Source of the DNA: Gammaproteobacteria bacterium | Lineage (GTDB): Bacteria > Pseudomonadota > Gammaproteobacteria > Arenicellales > JAOTYS01 | Direction of reading: 5' to 3' | DNA: 7,907 bases | NCBI GenBank assembly: GCA_029861795.1 | Contig: JAOTYS010000217.1 | Coordinates: 1-7,907, forward strand | Shown here: one piece after another, positions 1-6,434 of the stretch | Numbering within the stretch: the first letter of the stretch is position 1 | Layout: every line of letters starts with the position of its first letter | Notes under the pieces: generated by a model | Databases searched by the model: none | What the model saw: only the letters and a program-made list of their open reading frames with translations | Told to the model about the DNA's origin: nothing | Position numbers and translations under genes: made by a program

Positions 1-583
1 CGGGCCGGTAATTTGTATAGTGTTCGATAAGACCGTAGGCCCGAAGTTTATTGGTGTTGGCTACCTCGCAACCCCATCCAAGGATGCAATTGTAGAATCG
101 TCCTTTGTCAGGACGCTGAGGATCCTTAAATATCTCTTTGTACTTAGGAAGGTCGTTCACATGTTTGAGGTCCGGCGCCACGGCCCTGATTCCCCGACCG
201 GGGTCGCCTTGTTGAACGTAGCGTGGGATAAACCACCCCTGCACAGCGTCGGCGAAGTTAATACCTAAATCTCGAACTCGACCAGTGTTTTCCGCGGTTT
301 CCCAGGCCTCACGGATATTGTCTTTCCATACCTCCATGGTGATGTCTACATCTCCAGTGGACATTGCGACCAACAAGGGCAATGTTGACCCAGGCACATC
401 GCGTACTTCACATCCGTAGCCCTCCCTAACGATATATCCCGCAACCGCCGTATGAAATGAATTACTTTCCCAGCCCAAAGCCGCAAAGGTCACAGGTCTA
501 TCCAGTTCGCACTTTCGCTGTGCCAGGGCGTTTTGGGAACCCATAAGGATCAGGACCACGGCGATCAGAAGTTGACGCTTCAT
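1..583 (-). CDS. ProX/OpuAC-type glycine betaine (quaternary amine) ABC transporter substrate-binding protein, 3' end cut by window edge
   Basis: Reading the complement from ATG at 583 gives 194 uninterrupted residues that leave the window at its left edge. Residues 1-21 form a sec signal peptide (KR start, hydrophobic LLIAVVLILMG, ALA cleavage site before Gln22), so the product should be periplasmic. The mature part has the ProX/OpuAC layout: a VTFAALGWES strand near 31-40, PGST at 64-67, GDVDITMEVW at 77-86, and C-x5-C in NCILGWGCE at 165-173, the same spacing as the disulfide known in E. coli ProX. Trp and Tyr residues of the kind that box trimethylammonium groups are present, but the full box cannot be checked in a truncated protein. 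Family members bind glycine betaine, proline betaine or choline for an ATP-driven importer. An in-frame ATG at 616 would add 11 residues (MNVFRARRYRP); neither start has a strong ribosome site, and 583 gives the more usual signal peptide. It is transcribed away from the other genes. The exact ligand is unknown. Confidence 0.88.
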   Translation of the reverse strand, partial: MKRQLLIAVVLILMGSQNALAQRKCELDRPVTFAALGWESNSFHTAVAGYIVREGYGCEVRDVPGSTLPLLVAMSTGDVDITMEVWKDNIREAWETAENTGRVRDLGINFADAVQGWFIPRYVQQGDPGRGIRAVAPDLKHVNDLPKYKEIFKDPQRPDKGRFYNCILGWGCEVANTNKLRAYGLIEHYTNYRP

Positions 584-660
584 TGGGCGATATCGTCTGG
601 CACGAAACACATTCATTGCCGGCTTTTCAAAGGATAGTGACGGGAGGCCGACGGGTGCAC

Positions 661-688
661 AGTATATGTAGAAGGTGGGTCAACTCAA
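661..688 (-). promoter_or_regulatory. Candidate sigma70-type promoter for the ProX-type gene
   Basis: On the complement, TTGAGT (683-688) and TATACT (661-666) are separated by 16 bases. They match the -35 consensus at 4 of 6 positions and the -10 consensus at 5 of 6. Transcription would begin near 654, about 40 bases before the ATG at 616 and about 70 before the ATG at 583. The call is by eye only. Confidence 0.42.
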
Positions 689-694
689 GTGTTG

Positions 695-724
695 CCTCAG
701 ACGTCGGAGGGTTGAGATCAATCC
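695..724. promoter_or_regulatory. Two adjoining near-palindromes, candidate operator
   Basis: CCTCAGACGTCGGAGG at 695-710 equals its own reverse complement at 14 of 16 positions around a GACGTC core. GGGTTGAGATCAATCC at 709-724 matches at 12 of 16 around TTGA-GA-TCAA. The two share two bases. A third element, CTGAGG at 731-736, is the inverted copy of CCTCAG at 695-700. The block sits just upstream of the candidate -35 box (683-688) of the minus-strand gene, a typical place for a dimeric activator or repressor. No regulator gene is in the window, so the protein that would bind is unknown. Confidence 0.42.
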
Positions 725-850
725 GCAACGCTGAGGTCTATTTATCGGTTGAACCACTCGTTTTCTGTGCAGTCTCAAGAACATATGGCAGCCCCCAACA
801 CTGGGAGGCGAGACCCTAGACAAGCTTATCTGAAAGCATGATGGCGCGAT

Positions 851-920
851 TTACCTGCGCTGATTTAACCAATTACTCCGGGCTAGGTTAGAATGCCTGC
901 TGGCAGTGCTTACCTGCCCT
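851..920 (+). repeat. 11-base direct repeat pair flanking a candidate promoter
   Basis: TTACCTGCGCT (851-861) recurs as TTACCTGCCCT (910-920), 10 of 11 bases identical and 59 bases apart start to start. The copies lie on either side of the candidate -35/-10 pair of the family 5 binding protein gene, and the second is 32 bases before the start codon. The arrangement would suit two operator half-sites, but chance cannot be excluded for a pair this short. Confidence 0.4.
865..894 (+). promoter_or_regulatory. Candidate promoter for the family 5 binding protein gene
   Basis: TTAACC (865-870) and TAGAAT (889-894) are 18 bases apart and resemble sigma70 -35 and -10 boxes (4 of 6 and 5 of 6). Transcription would start near 901, leaving a leader of about 40 bases with the strong ribosome site at 931-936. 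This is the best plus-strand match I could find by eye in the region. Confidence 0.35.
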
Positions 921-930
921 TTTCACCATC

Positions 931-936
931 AGGAGG
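931..936 (+). promoter_or_regulatory. Strong ribosome binding site
   Basis: AGGAGG, a full match to the anti-Shine-Dalgarno core, lies six bases before the ATG at 943. It fixes that ATG as the start and suggests high expression, as expected for an abundant periplasmic binding protein. Confidence 0.85.
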
Positions 937-942
937 CTAGAC

Positions 943-2619
943 ATGTCTAACAAAGAACATCGGTATATACCGAAACTGAAGGAGCAGTTGGCGGAGGGTA
1001 AGATCAATCGGCGAGAGTTTTTGCGATATTCGACCTTACTCGGCTTATCCGCAACGCTTGCTTACAACTTCGCCGAAAAGGCCACTGGTGTCGGTTTTAT
1101 TCGGAGTGCGCAAGCCCAGGAGATCCCAAAAGGTGGAACCCTGCGTTGGGCCATGCGCTGCCCGGAAATCAAGAACCCACATGTATATCAATGGGTTTAC
1201 GACTCCAATATCGCGCGCCCGGTTGTCGAGTATTTGACTCGTACGGACACCGACAACGTCACCTACCCCTATCTGGCGGAAAAATGGGAAGCCAGTGATG
1301 ACCTCAAGACCTGGACATTTAATGTCAGACAAGGCATTAAGTGGCATAACGGCCGCGACTTTACCGCGGACGATGTCGTCTGGAACCTGCAGCACGTGCT
1401 GGATCCGGCCACGGGGTCCTCGGTGGTGGGCCTGATGAAAGGCTACATTATGGAAGAGTACGATACCGGCGAAAAGAACGAAGACGGCAGCGCCAAGATG
1501 GCGAATAAACTATGGGATGCCAGTGCCATCGAGATAGTTGATGATCACACGGTGAGACTCAATCTCAAGGCGGCGCAAGTCGCCGTACCCGAACATTTGT
1601 TCCATTATCCACTGCTTATTCTCGATCCGGAAGAGGGTGGTGAATTTGGTCCCGGATCCAATGGCACCGGTCCGTTTGAACTGGCCGAGTATAAAGTCGG
1701 CGAGAAAGCGGTGCTAAAGGCACGTGCGGAAAGCTGGGGCGATAAACCCTATCTTGATGCGATTGAATACATCGATCTCGGCGATGACCCAGCGGCTGCT
1801 GTATCCGCGATCGCTTCAGGGCAAGTCAAAGGTATGTATGACGCCGATGTCAACCAACTGGATGTATTCAAAAATCTTCCCGGTGTCACTATATCCAGCG
1901 CCACCACGGCGTCCACAGGTGTATTCCGTGTGCAAACGGATCGTCCGGAGTTTAAGGATCCAAAGGCACGCCAAGCCTTGCGTTATGCCGTGGGCAACAA
2001 ACGCATCGCGGAGTTAGCGCTGCGTGAGCTGGGCACACCCGCGGAAAACCATCATGTATGTCCCGTGCACCCGGACTACGCCGAATTGCCGTTTCCGGAG
2101 CGCGATATCGAAAAGGCCAAGCAGTTGGCAGCCGAATCCGGCCTCGACAAAGTAGAAATCGCCATCGCGTGCAAGAAGGATCCCGCCTGGGAATTGGCTG
2201 CAGTTCAAGCCATGGTGGAGCAAATGAAGGAAGCTGGATTGAATGCCACGATTAACCTGATGCCGTCTGCCCAATTCTGGGATAACTGGGACAAGGTGCC
2301 GGTCGGCTTTACTTCGTGGGCGCATCGCCCGTTGGGATTTATGGTGCTTGGTTTGGCGTACCGCACCGGAGTGCCGTGGAATGAATCTCATTATTCCAAC
2401 CCAGAGTTCGATGAATTGCTGACCAAGGCAGAGGGTACCCTGGACGTCGAGGAACGGCGTGAGATCATCAAGCAGCTCGAGCAAATCATGCAGGAAGACG
2501 GTCCCATTGTGCAGCCGTCATGGCGTGCGGTCTTCACGCCAGTACACGAGAAAGTGAAGGGATTCGAGCAACACCCGACGCAATATATATTTCCAGAGCG
2601 TCTCGGGGTTGAAGCTTAG
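943..2619 (+). CDS. Family 5 (Dpp/Opp/Nik type) ABC transporter substrate-binding protein, Tat-exported
   Basis: The 558-residue product is the periplasmic binding component of a peptide/opine/nickel-type ABC importer (SBP_bac_5 fold). A long n-region precedes a twin-arginine motif, NRREFLRY at 22-29, then a mildly hydrophobic stretch (30-44) and an AQA cleavage site at 56-58, so it should be exported folded by the Tat system. The family signature runs from about 111 to 147: LAEKWEASDDLKTWTF, then VRQGIKWHNGRDFTADDVVW. A charged insert (about 168-188, YDTGEKNEDGS) follows. Length is normal for the family. Strong ribosome site AGGAGG; its own terminator follows at 2649-2672. No permease or ATPase gene adjoins it, although a probable ATPase of this class ends on the opposite strand at 7815. 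The ligand cannot be read from sequence; the neighbours suggest a betaine or other methylated amine rather than a peptide, which is inference. Confidence 0.93.
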   Translation: MSNKEHRYIPKLKEQLAEGKINRREFLRYSTLLGLSATLAYNFAEKATGVGFIRSAQAQEIPKGGTLRWAMRCPEIKNPHVYQWVYDSNIARPVVEYLTRTDTDNVTYPYLAEKWEASDDLKTWTFNVRQGIKWHNGRDFTADDVVWNLQHVLDPATGSSVVGLMKGYIMEEYDTGEKNEDGSAKMANKLWDASAIEIVDDHTVRLNLKAAQVAVPEHLFHYPLLILDPEEGGEFGPGSNGTGPFELAEYKVGEKAVLKARAESWGDKPYLDAIEYIDLGDDPAAAVSAIASGQVKGMYDADVNQLDVFKNLPGVTISSATTASTGVFRVQTDRPEFKDPKARQALRYAVGNKRIAELALRELGTPAENHHVCPVHPDYAELPFPERDIEKAKQLAAESGLDKVEIAIACKKDPAWELAAVQAMVEQMKEAGLNATINLMPSAQFWDNWDKVPVGFTSWAHRPLGFMVLGLAYRTGVPWNESHYSNPEFDELLTKAEGTLDVEERREIIKQLEQIMQEDGPIVQPSWRAVFTPVHEKVKGFEQHPTQYIFPERLGVEA

Positions 2620-2648
2620 CCGTTTTAACAAAACTTCTTGGAACAAAG

Positions 2649-2672
2649 AAACGGGGCTTCGGCCCCGTTTTT
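2649..2672 (+). terminator. Intrinsic (rho-independent) terminator
   Basis: ACGGGGC (2651-2657), a TTCG tetraloop and GCCCCGT (2662-2668) form a perfect 7-bp GC-rich stem, extended by two A-T pairs and running into five T residues (2668-2672). C(UUCG)G is an exceptionally stable loop. It lies 30 bases after the binding protein stop and 25 bases before the flavoprotein start, so it should end or strongly reduce transcription between them. Confidence 0.93.
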
Positions 2673-2684
2673 AATACTTCTTCT

Positions 2685-2689
2685 GAGGG
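2685..2689 (+). promoter_or_regulatory. Ribosome binding site deciding a GTG start
   Basis: GAGGG lies seven bases before GTG at 2697. An ATG at 2692 is only two bases away and out of frame. The GTG start also gives MPRDPRYD, which lines up with the known N-terminus (ARDP) of mature trimethylamine dehydrogenase. Confidence 0.75.
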
Positions 2690-2696
2690 TAATGCA

Positions 2697-4730
2697 GTGC
2701 CACGGGATCCGCGCTACGACGCTCTGTTCGAGCCGGTAAAGATCGGCCCGGTCACCGCGCGTAATCGCTTCTACCAGGTGCCACACTGTACCGGCATGGG
2801 TCACAACCTGCCCCAGACCGTCGCCGCCATGCGCAAGATCAAGGCCGAAGGCGGCTGGGCCGTGGTCTGTACCGAATACTGCTCCATCCACCCCTCGTCA
2901 GACGATAGCCCCTATGCCTTTTGCACGCTGTGGGACGACGACGACATTCGCAACCACAGGCTGATGACCGATGCGGTTCACGAACATGGTGCATTGGCCG
3001 GCGTGGAATTGTGGCATGGGGGCATGCATACCAGTAACCGGCTTTCGCGTGTGGCCCCAATGGCACCCTCTGACTCGGTCCTGCACATTACCCACCCGAT
3101 ACAAGCACGTGCAATGACCAAAGGGGACATCCGTAGCTTACGCCGCTGGCAGGTCGATGCCGCACTGCGCGCCAAACGTGCCGGGTTTGACATCGTCTAC
3201 GTTTATGCCGGTCACGAGTATCTGCCCTTCCAGTTCATCTCCCGACGCACCAACCGACGCAGTGACGAATATGGTGGCAGCCTTGAAAACCGGGTGCGCC
3301 TGCTGCGCGAGATGATCGAAGACACCAAGGCCGCGGTCGGCGACACTTGCGCGGTAGCGGTGCGCATTGCGGTAGATGAGCTGATGGGTGAACGCGGCGT
3401 AACCAGCGATGGCGAAGGCCGCGATGTGGTTGCCATGCTCGCCGAGTTACCCGACTTGTGGGACGTCAACGTGGGTGATGTCGCCAACGACTCCAAGAGC
3501 GCACGCTTTTCCGAAGAGGGATACCAAGAGGATTACATTGCCTTCGTGAAGAGCCTGACGACCAAACCCGTAGTGGGTGTGGGCCGCTACACCTCTCCCG
3601 ACCGTATGGTTTCACTAATTCGGCGCGGCGTATTAGATTTCATCGGCGCGGCCCGCCCGTCTATTGCAGATCCATTTCTCCCCCGCAAGATTGAGGAAGG
3701 CCGACTTGACGAAATTCGCGAATGCATCGGCTGCAACATTTGCCGATCGGGCAACAACGAAGGCGCCCCCATCCGTTGCACCCAGAACCCCACAATGGGC
3801 GAGGAATGGCGGCGCGGTTGGCATCCGGAGATCATCCCCAAACGGGGTGTTGCTGCCTCCGTGTTAGTAGTAGGCGGCGGTCCGGCCGGCCTGGAGGCGG
3901 CACGCGCTCTAGGGCAACGCGGCTACCGTGTCACCCTGGCCGAGGCCAATATCGAACTCGGCGGACGTGTCAGTCGCGAATGCCGCCTGCCGGGATTGTC
4001 CACCTGGGCTAGGGTGCGTGACTGGCGTGTCGGACGCCTCAACGAACTAGTCAATGTCGAAATCTACTTGGACAGCCAACTTGACGCAGACAACGTGCTT
4101 GAGTTCGGTGCAGACCATGTCGTGATCGCGGCAGGCGCCACTTGGCGCCGGGATGGATTGGGTGGCCACGCCCCACAAGTAGTACCTGGCTGTAATCTCC
4201 CCGGGGTGTATACACCTGATGACGTCATGAGCGGTATGCAGCCGAAGGGCCCCATAGTGATCTACGATGACGATCACTACTACATGGGCGGTGTGTTAGC
4301 CGAGCAACTGGCAACCAAAGGAGTCGATGTGACCCTCGCAACTCCGGCCGCATCACCATCAAGCTGGACCGTGATGACCGACGAGCAACACTTCATTCAG
4401 GCGCGCCTGATGAATTGTGGGGTAAAGCTGGTCACCGGTCACGCACTTGAACGCTTTGAGGCCAAAGCTGCAACACTTACCTGTGTGCATACAAACCGCA
4501 GCCAAACTATTGCCTGCGAATCGTTGTTATTGGTCACTATGCGTAGGCCCAACGACGCGCTGTATCATCAGCTAGTCGAACGGGGCACTGACAGCATCTC
4601 CTGTATCGGCGACTGTGACGTGCCCGGCGCCATAGCCCATGCGGTTTATGCCGGGCACCGCTTCGCCCGCGAGCTCGACACAACACAACAGGCCGATGTT
4701 CCACTTCGGCGGGAACGCGTGATAGTGTGA
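2697..4730 (+). CDS. Trimethylamine dehydrogenase-family iron-sulfur flavoprotein (amine dehydrogenase/demethylase, substrate uncertain)
   Basis: This 677-residue protein has the three-part layout of the trimethylamine, dimethylamine and histamine dehydrogenases and StcD-like N-methylproline demethylases. An N-terminal FMN TIM barrel (about 1-340) is followed by a [4Fe-4S] loop, then an ADP/FAD-type domain starting with GGGPAG at 393-398. Compared from memory with Methylophilus W3A1 trimethylamine dehydrogenase, Cys31 matches the cysteine that binds FMN covalently (VPHC). Tyr170 and His173 match the Tyr169/His172 pair. Cys343, Cys346, Cys349 and Cys361 match the cluster ligands. Such cytosolic enzymes split a methyl- or alkylamine to an aldehyde and a smaller amine, passing electrons to ETF or another acceptor. 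Of the aromatic bowl, Tyr60 is kept (Tyr61), Trp355 appears as Asn353, and Trp264 falls in a loop three residues shorter here. The ETF-contact Tyr442 appears as Arg439. The substrate is therefore probably not trimethylamine. A GTG start is used. The gene lies 84 bases before the MttB-family gene and is probably cotranscribed with it. Confidence 0.9.
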   Translation: MPRDPRYDALFEPVKIGPVTARNRFYQVPHCTGMGHNLPQTVAAMRKIKAEGGWAVVCTEYCSIHPSSDDSPYAFCTLWDDDDIRNHRLMTDAVHEHGALAGVELWHGGMHTSNRLSRVAPMAPSDSVLHITHPIQARAMTKGDIRSLRRWQVDAALRAKRAGFDIVYVYAGHEYLPFQFISRRTNRRSDEYGGSLENRVRLLREMIEDTKAAVGDTCAVAVRIAVDELMGERGVTSDGEGRDVVAMLAELPDLWDVNVGDVANDSKSARFSEEGYQEDYIAFVKSLTTKPVVGVGRYTSPDRMVSLIRRGVLDFIGAARPSIADPFLPRKIEEGRLDEIRECIGCNICRSGNNEGAPIRCTQNPTMGEEWRRGWHPEIIPKRGVAASVLVVGGGPAGLEAARALGQRGYRVTLAEANIELGGRVSRECRLPGLSTWARVRDWRVGRLNELVNVEIYLDSQLDADNVLEFGADHVVIAAGATWRRDGLGGHAPQVVPGCNLPGVYTPDDVMSGMQPKGPIVIYDDDHYYMGGVLAEQLATKGVDVTLATPAASPSSWTVMTDEQHFIQARLMNCGVKLVTGHALERFEAKAATLTCVHTNRSQTIACESLLLVTMRRPNDALYHQLVERGTDSISCIGDCDVPGAIAHAVYAGHRFARELDTTQQADVPLRRERVIV

Positions 4731-4741
4731 CCGGAACAACA

Positions 4742-4764
4742 GTGACGCGGCATTGCCGTGTGAC
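4742..4764 (+). repeat. Imperfect palindrome (hairpin) between the flavoprotein and methyltransferase genes
   Basis: The 23 bases are symmetric about T4753, with one G-G mismatch and one G-T pair. The core CGGCATTGCCG (4748-4758) is a perfect inverted repeat. It starts 12 bases after the flavoprotein stop. There is no T run after it, so it is not a standard terminator. It could stabilise or process the transcript between two cotranscribed genes, or be a protein-binding site. Confidence 0.45.
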
Positions 4765-4803
4765 AGTCGTCGCCTGCACAGCAAGCCGTGATCAAAAACC
4801 GCT

Positions 4804-4808
4804 AGGGG
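4804..4808 (+). promoter_or_regulatory. Ribosome binding site of the MttB-family gene
   Basis: AGGGG lies six bases before the ATG at 4815 and supports that start, which gives an arginine-rich N-terminus. Confidence 0.65.
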
Positions 4809-4814
4809 ACTACC

Positions 4815-6344
4815 ATGACGAGACAACGAACAGGTCGGCGCAGCGCCCGCAGAGCAGACCGTAAGGTCGGTGCGGTGCATCAGCGTGAGTGGGCCGCGGT
4901 GCACAACGCTTATCCGCCCTTCGAAATACTTGATCCGGAACGCATAGAATCGCTCCACCTAGCGTCACTGAAAATTCTGCAGGAGCTGGGGATCGAAGTG
5001 CTGCACCCATCTACGCGCGATCTGTTGCGCCGAGAAGGCGCAGGTATCGACGGCGAACGTGTGTATTTCGCTAAGGACATGGTCGAGGAAAAAATCGGGT
5101 TAGCACCCGCCGAATTCGAACTGCGCGCACGCAATCCAGAACGTTCAGTGACCATCGGCGGTAATCGAATGGTATTTTGTGCTGTCGGTGGACCAGCCTT
5201 CTGTACTGACATAGACCGTGGCAGGCGTGCGGCAAATTTCGCGGACATGTGCGATCTGACTCGCCTGACCCATATGCTCAATGCCATTCATGTCGAAGGT
5301 GGCGGTGCTGTGGAACCCACCGATTTACCGGTCGAGACCCGCCATTTAGATATGTACCAAAGCTTCATCACTCTGACCGACAAAGCTTGGACCGGCTACG
5401 GGCTAGGCGCGTTTCGGGCTAATGATGCCATAGACATGGCAGCAATCGCGCTCGGCACTGATCGCGCCGGTTTGGCTGATAGACCCGCAGCGATAACTGT
5501 TATCAACTCGAACTCGCCGCTGCGTCTGGACGGACCGATGGCGGAAGGCCTCACGGCTTTCGCGGCCGCGGGCCAACCATTTGCCGCCACACCCTTCACC
5601 CTGTCGGGCGCCATGGCGCCGGCAACTGTCGCTGGTGCCAGCGTGCAGCAGAACGCTGAAGCACTCGCCATGATCGCCATCGCTCAATGCGTTCGTCCCG
5701 GGGCGCCCGTCATCTACGGGGGATTTACCTCCAATGTCGATATGAAGACAGGGGCACCTGCCTTTGGTACACCGGAATACGCGCAATCGGTACTAATCGG
5801 TTGTCAACTTGCACGCCGCTACAACGTCCCCTTCCGTACCAGCAATGTTACCGCCTGTAACACTGTCGACGCGCAGGCCGCTTACGAATCGCAAATGTCA
5901 TTGTGGCCCGCTGTGCTAGGTCACGCTCAGGTGGTGAAGCACTGCGCTGGCTGGCTAGAGGGCGGACTCACCGCCTCATTCGAGAAGTTCATCCTGGACG
6001 CCGAGATGATTCAGATGATGGCAGCGTTCTTAAGCCCACCCGCTATCAATGAGGACGCCTTCGGGATCGAAGCCATCGCCGAGGTTGGTCCTGGTGGACA
6101 TTTTTTTGGCACGGGTCACACCCTGGCGCGCTATGAAACCGCGTTCTACGATCCGATGCTCTCCGACTGGCGCAACTTTGAGGCCTGGACAGAATCAGGC
6201 AGCGAGGATGCCACCATACGTGCGAACCGCATCTGGAAGCAGCTCCTGGCAGAGTATGAAGAACCTTCACTGGACCCCGCGATCGCGGAGCAGTTGGATG
6301 TGTTTGTCGCCCAGCGTAAGGAAGAGATCAACAAGACACGATAG
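4815..6344 (+). CDS. MttB-superfamily (trimethylamine methyltransferase-like) corrinoid-protein methyltransferase, non-pyrrolysine
   Basis: The 509-residue product has the length and pattern of the MttB family. The N-terminus is arginine-rich (seven Arg in the first 16 residues), then ILDPERIESLHLASLKILQE, then a TIM-barrel body rich in small residues. The C-terminal family motif is GPGGHFFGTGHT at 425-436, followed by FYDPMLSDWRNFEAW. The archaeal enzyme needs pyrrolysine, encoded by an internal amber codon. This frame has none, so it belongs with the non-pyrrolysine members, several of which move a methyl group from glycine betaine, proline betaine, carnitine or related quaternary amines to a cognate corrinoid protein. 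No such corrinoid protein is in the window, so the partner must be elsewhere. It should be cytosolic. Lying just after the flavoprotein, it could make the tertiary amine which that enzyme then oxidises; that order is inference. The substrate is unassigned. Confidence 0.9.
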   Translation: MTRQRTGRRSARRADRKVGAVHQREWAAVHNAYPPFEILDPERIESLHLASLKILQELGIEVLHPSTRDLLRREGAGIDGERVYFAKDMVEEKIGLAPAEFELRARNPERSVTIGGNRMVFCAVGGPAFCTDIDRGRRAANFADMCDLTRLTHMLNAIHVEGGGAVEPTDLPVETRHLDMYQSFITLTDKAWTGYGLGAFRANDAIDMAAIALGTDRAGLADRPAAITVINSNSPLRLDGPMAEGLTAFAAAGQPFAATPFTLSGAMAPATVAGASVQQNAEALAMIAIAQCVRPGAPVIYGGFTSNVDMKTGAPAFGTPEYAQSVLIGCQLARRYNVPFRTSNVTACNTVDAQAAYESQMSLWPAVLGHAQVVKHCAGWLEGGLTASFEKFILDAEMIQMMAAFLSPPAINEDAFGIEAIAEVGPGGHFFGTGHTLARYETAFYDPMLSDWRNFEAWTESGSEDATIRANRIWKQLLAEYEEPSLDPAIAEQLDVFVAQRKEEINKTR

Positions 6345-6377
6345 CCTGTCGCTTCCCAGTGATCGGGCTAACAATAA

Positions 6378-6400
6378 TGACTCGAGATTAACTCGTGTCA
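6378..6400 (+). repeat. Inverted repeat (potential hairpin) after the methyltransferase gene
   Basis: TGACTCGAG (6378-6386) and CTCGTGTCA (6392-6400) pair at 8 of 9 positions around an ATTAA loop. No T run follows. The outer sequence CAGTGA (6357-6362) can pair instead with TCACTG (6398-6403), which overlaps the right arm, so two mutually exclusive foldings are possible. Confidence 0.45.
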
Positions 6401-6410
6401 CTGTAGGATC

Positions 6411-6434
6411 AGCGGCCACTCAACTAAAGCCGCT
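6411..6434 (+). repeat. Hairpin just before the MFS start codon
   Basis: AGCGGC (6411-6416) and GCCGCT (6429-6434) are perfect 6-bp inverted copies around a 12-base loop. The stem ends nine bases before the TTG start at 6444 and contains or abuts the only weak purine-rich stretch (TAAAG, 6425-6429), so it could limit ribosome access. Confidence 0.45.

Larger units (their letters stand above)
584..942. other. Divergent intergenic control region, no convincing gene
   Basis: This stretch lies between the minus-strand ProX-type gene and the plus-strand family 5 binding protein gene. Open frames here are short, have no recognisable motif and no ribosome site. It does contain promoter-like sequences in both directions, two adjoining near-palindromes (695-710 and 709-724) and a near-perfect 11-base direct repeat (851-861 and 910-920), each listed separately. 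I see little of note between about 740 and 848. Confidence 0.7.

Noticed and set aside
20..268. Plus-strand open frame of 82 codons
   Set aside because: It is antisense to the clearly recognisable ProX-type protein, which accounts for the conserved sequence.
583..819. Plus-strand open frame of 78 codons in the divergent intergenic region
   Set aside because: It starts at a TTG without a ribosome site, has no recognisable motif, and overlaps the promoter and palindrome region of the ProX-type gene.
2014..2484. Minus-strand open frame of 156 codons
   Set aside because: It lies wholly antisense to the family 5 binding protein and has no family features.
2692..2694. ATG as start of the flavoprotein gene
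   Set aside because: It is out of frame and only two bases from the ribosome site; GTG at 2697 is in frame, well spaced and matches the family N-terminus.
4572..4958. Minus-strand open frame of 128 codons spanning the flavoprotein-methyltransferase junction
   Set aside because: It overlaps two well supported genes on the other strand, and its translation shows no domain, signal or membrane pattern.
6342..6344. Amber stop of the MttB-family gene as a pyrrolysine codon
   Set aside because: It lies at the natural C-terminus, well after the last family motif; reading through adds only five codons before TGA.
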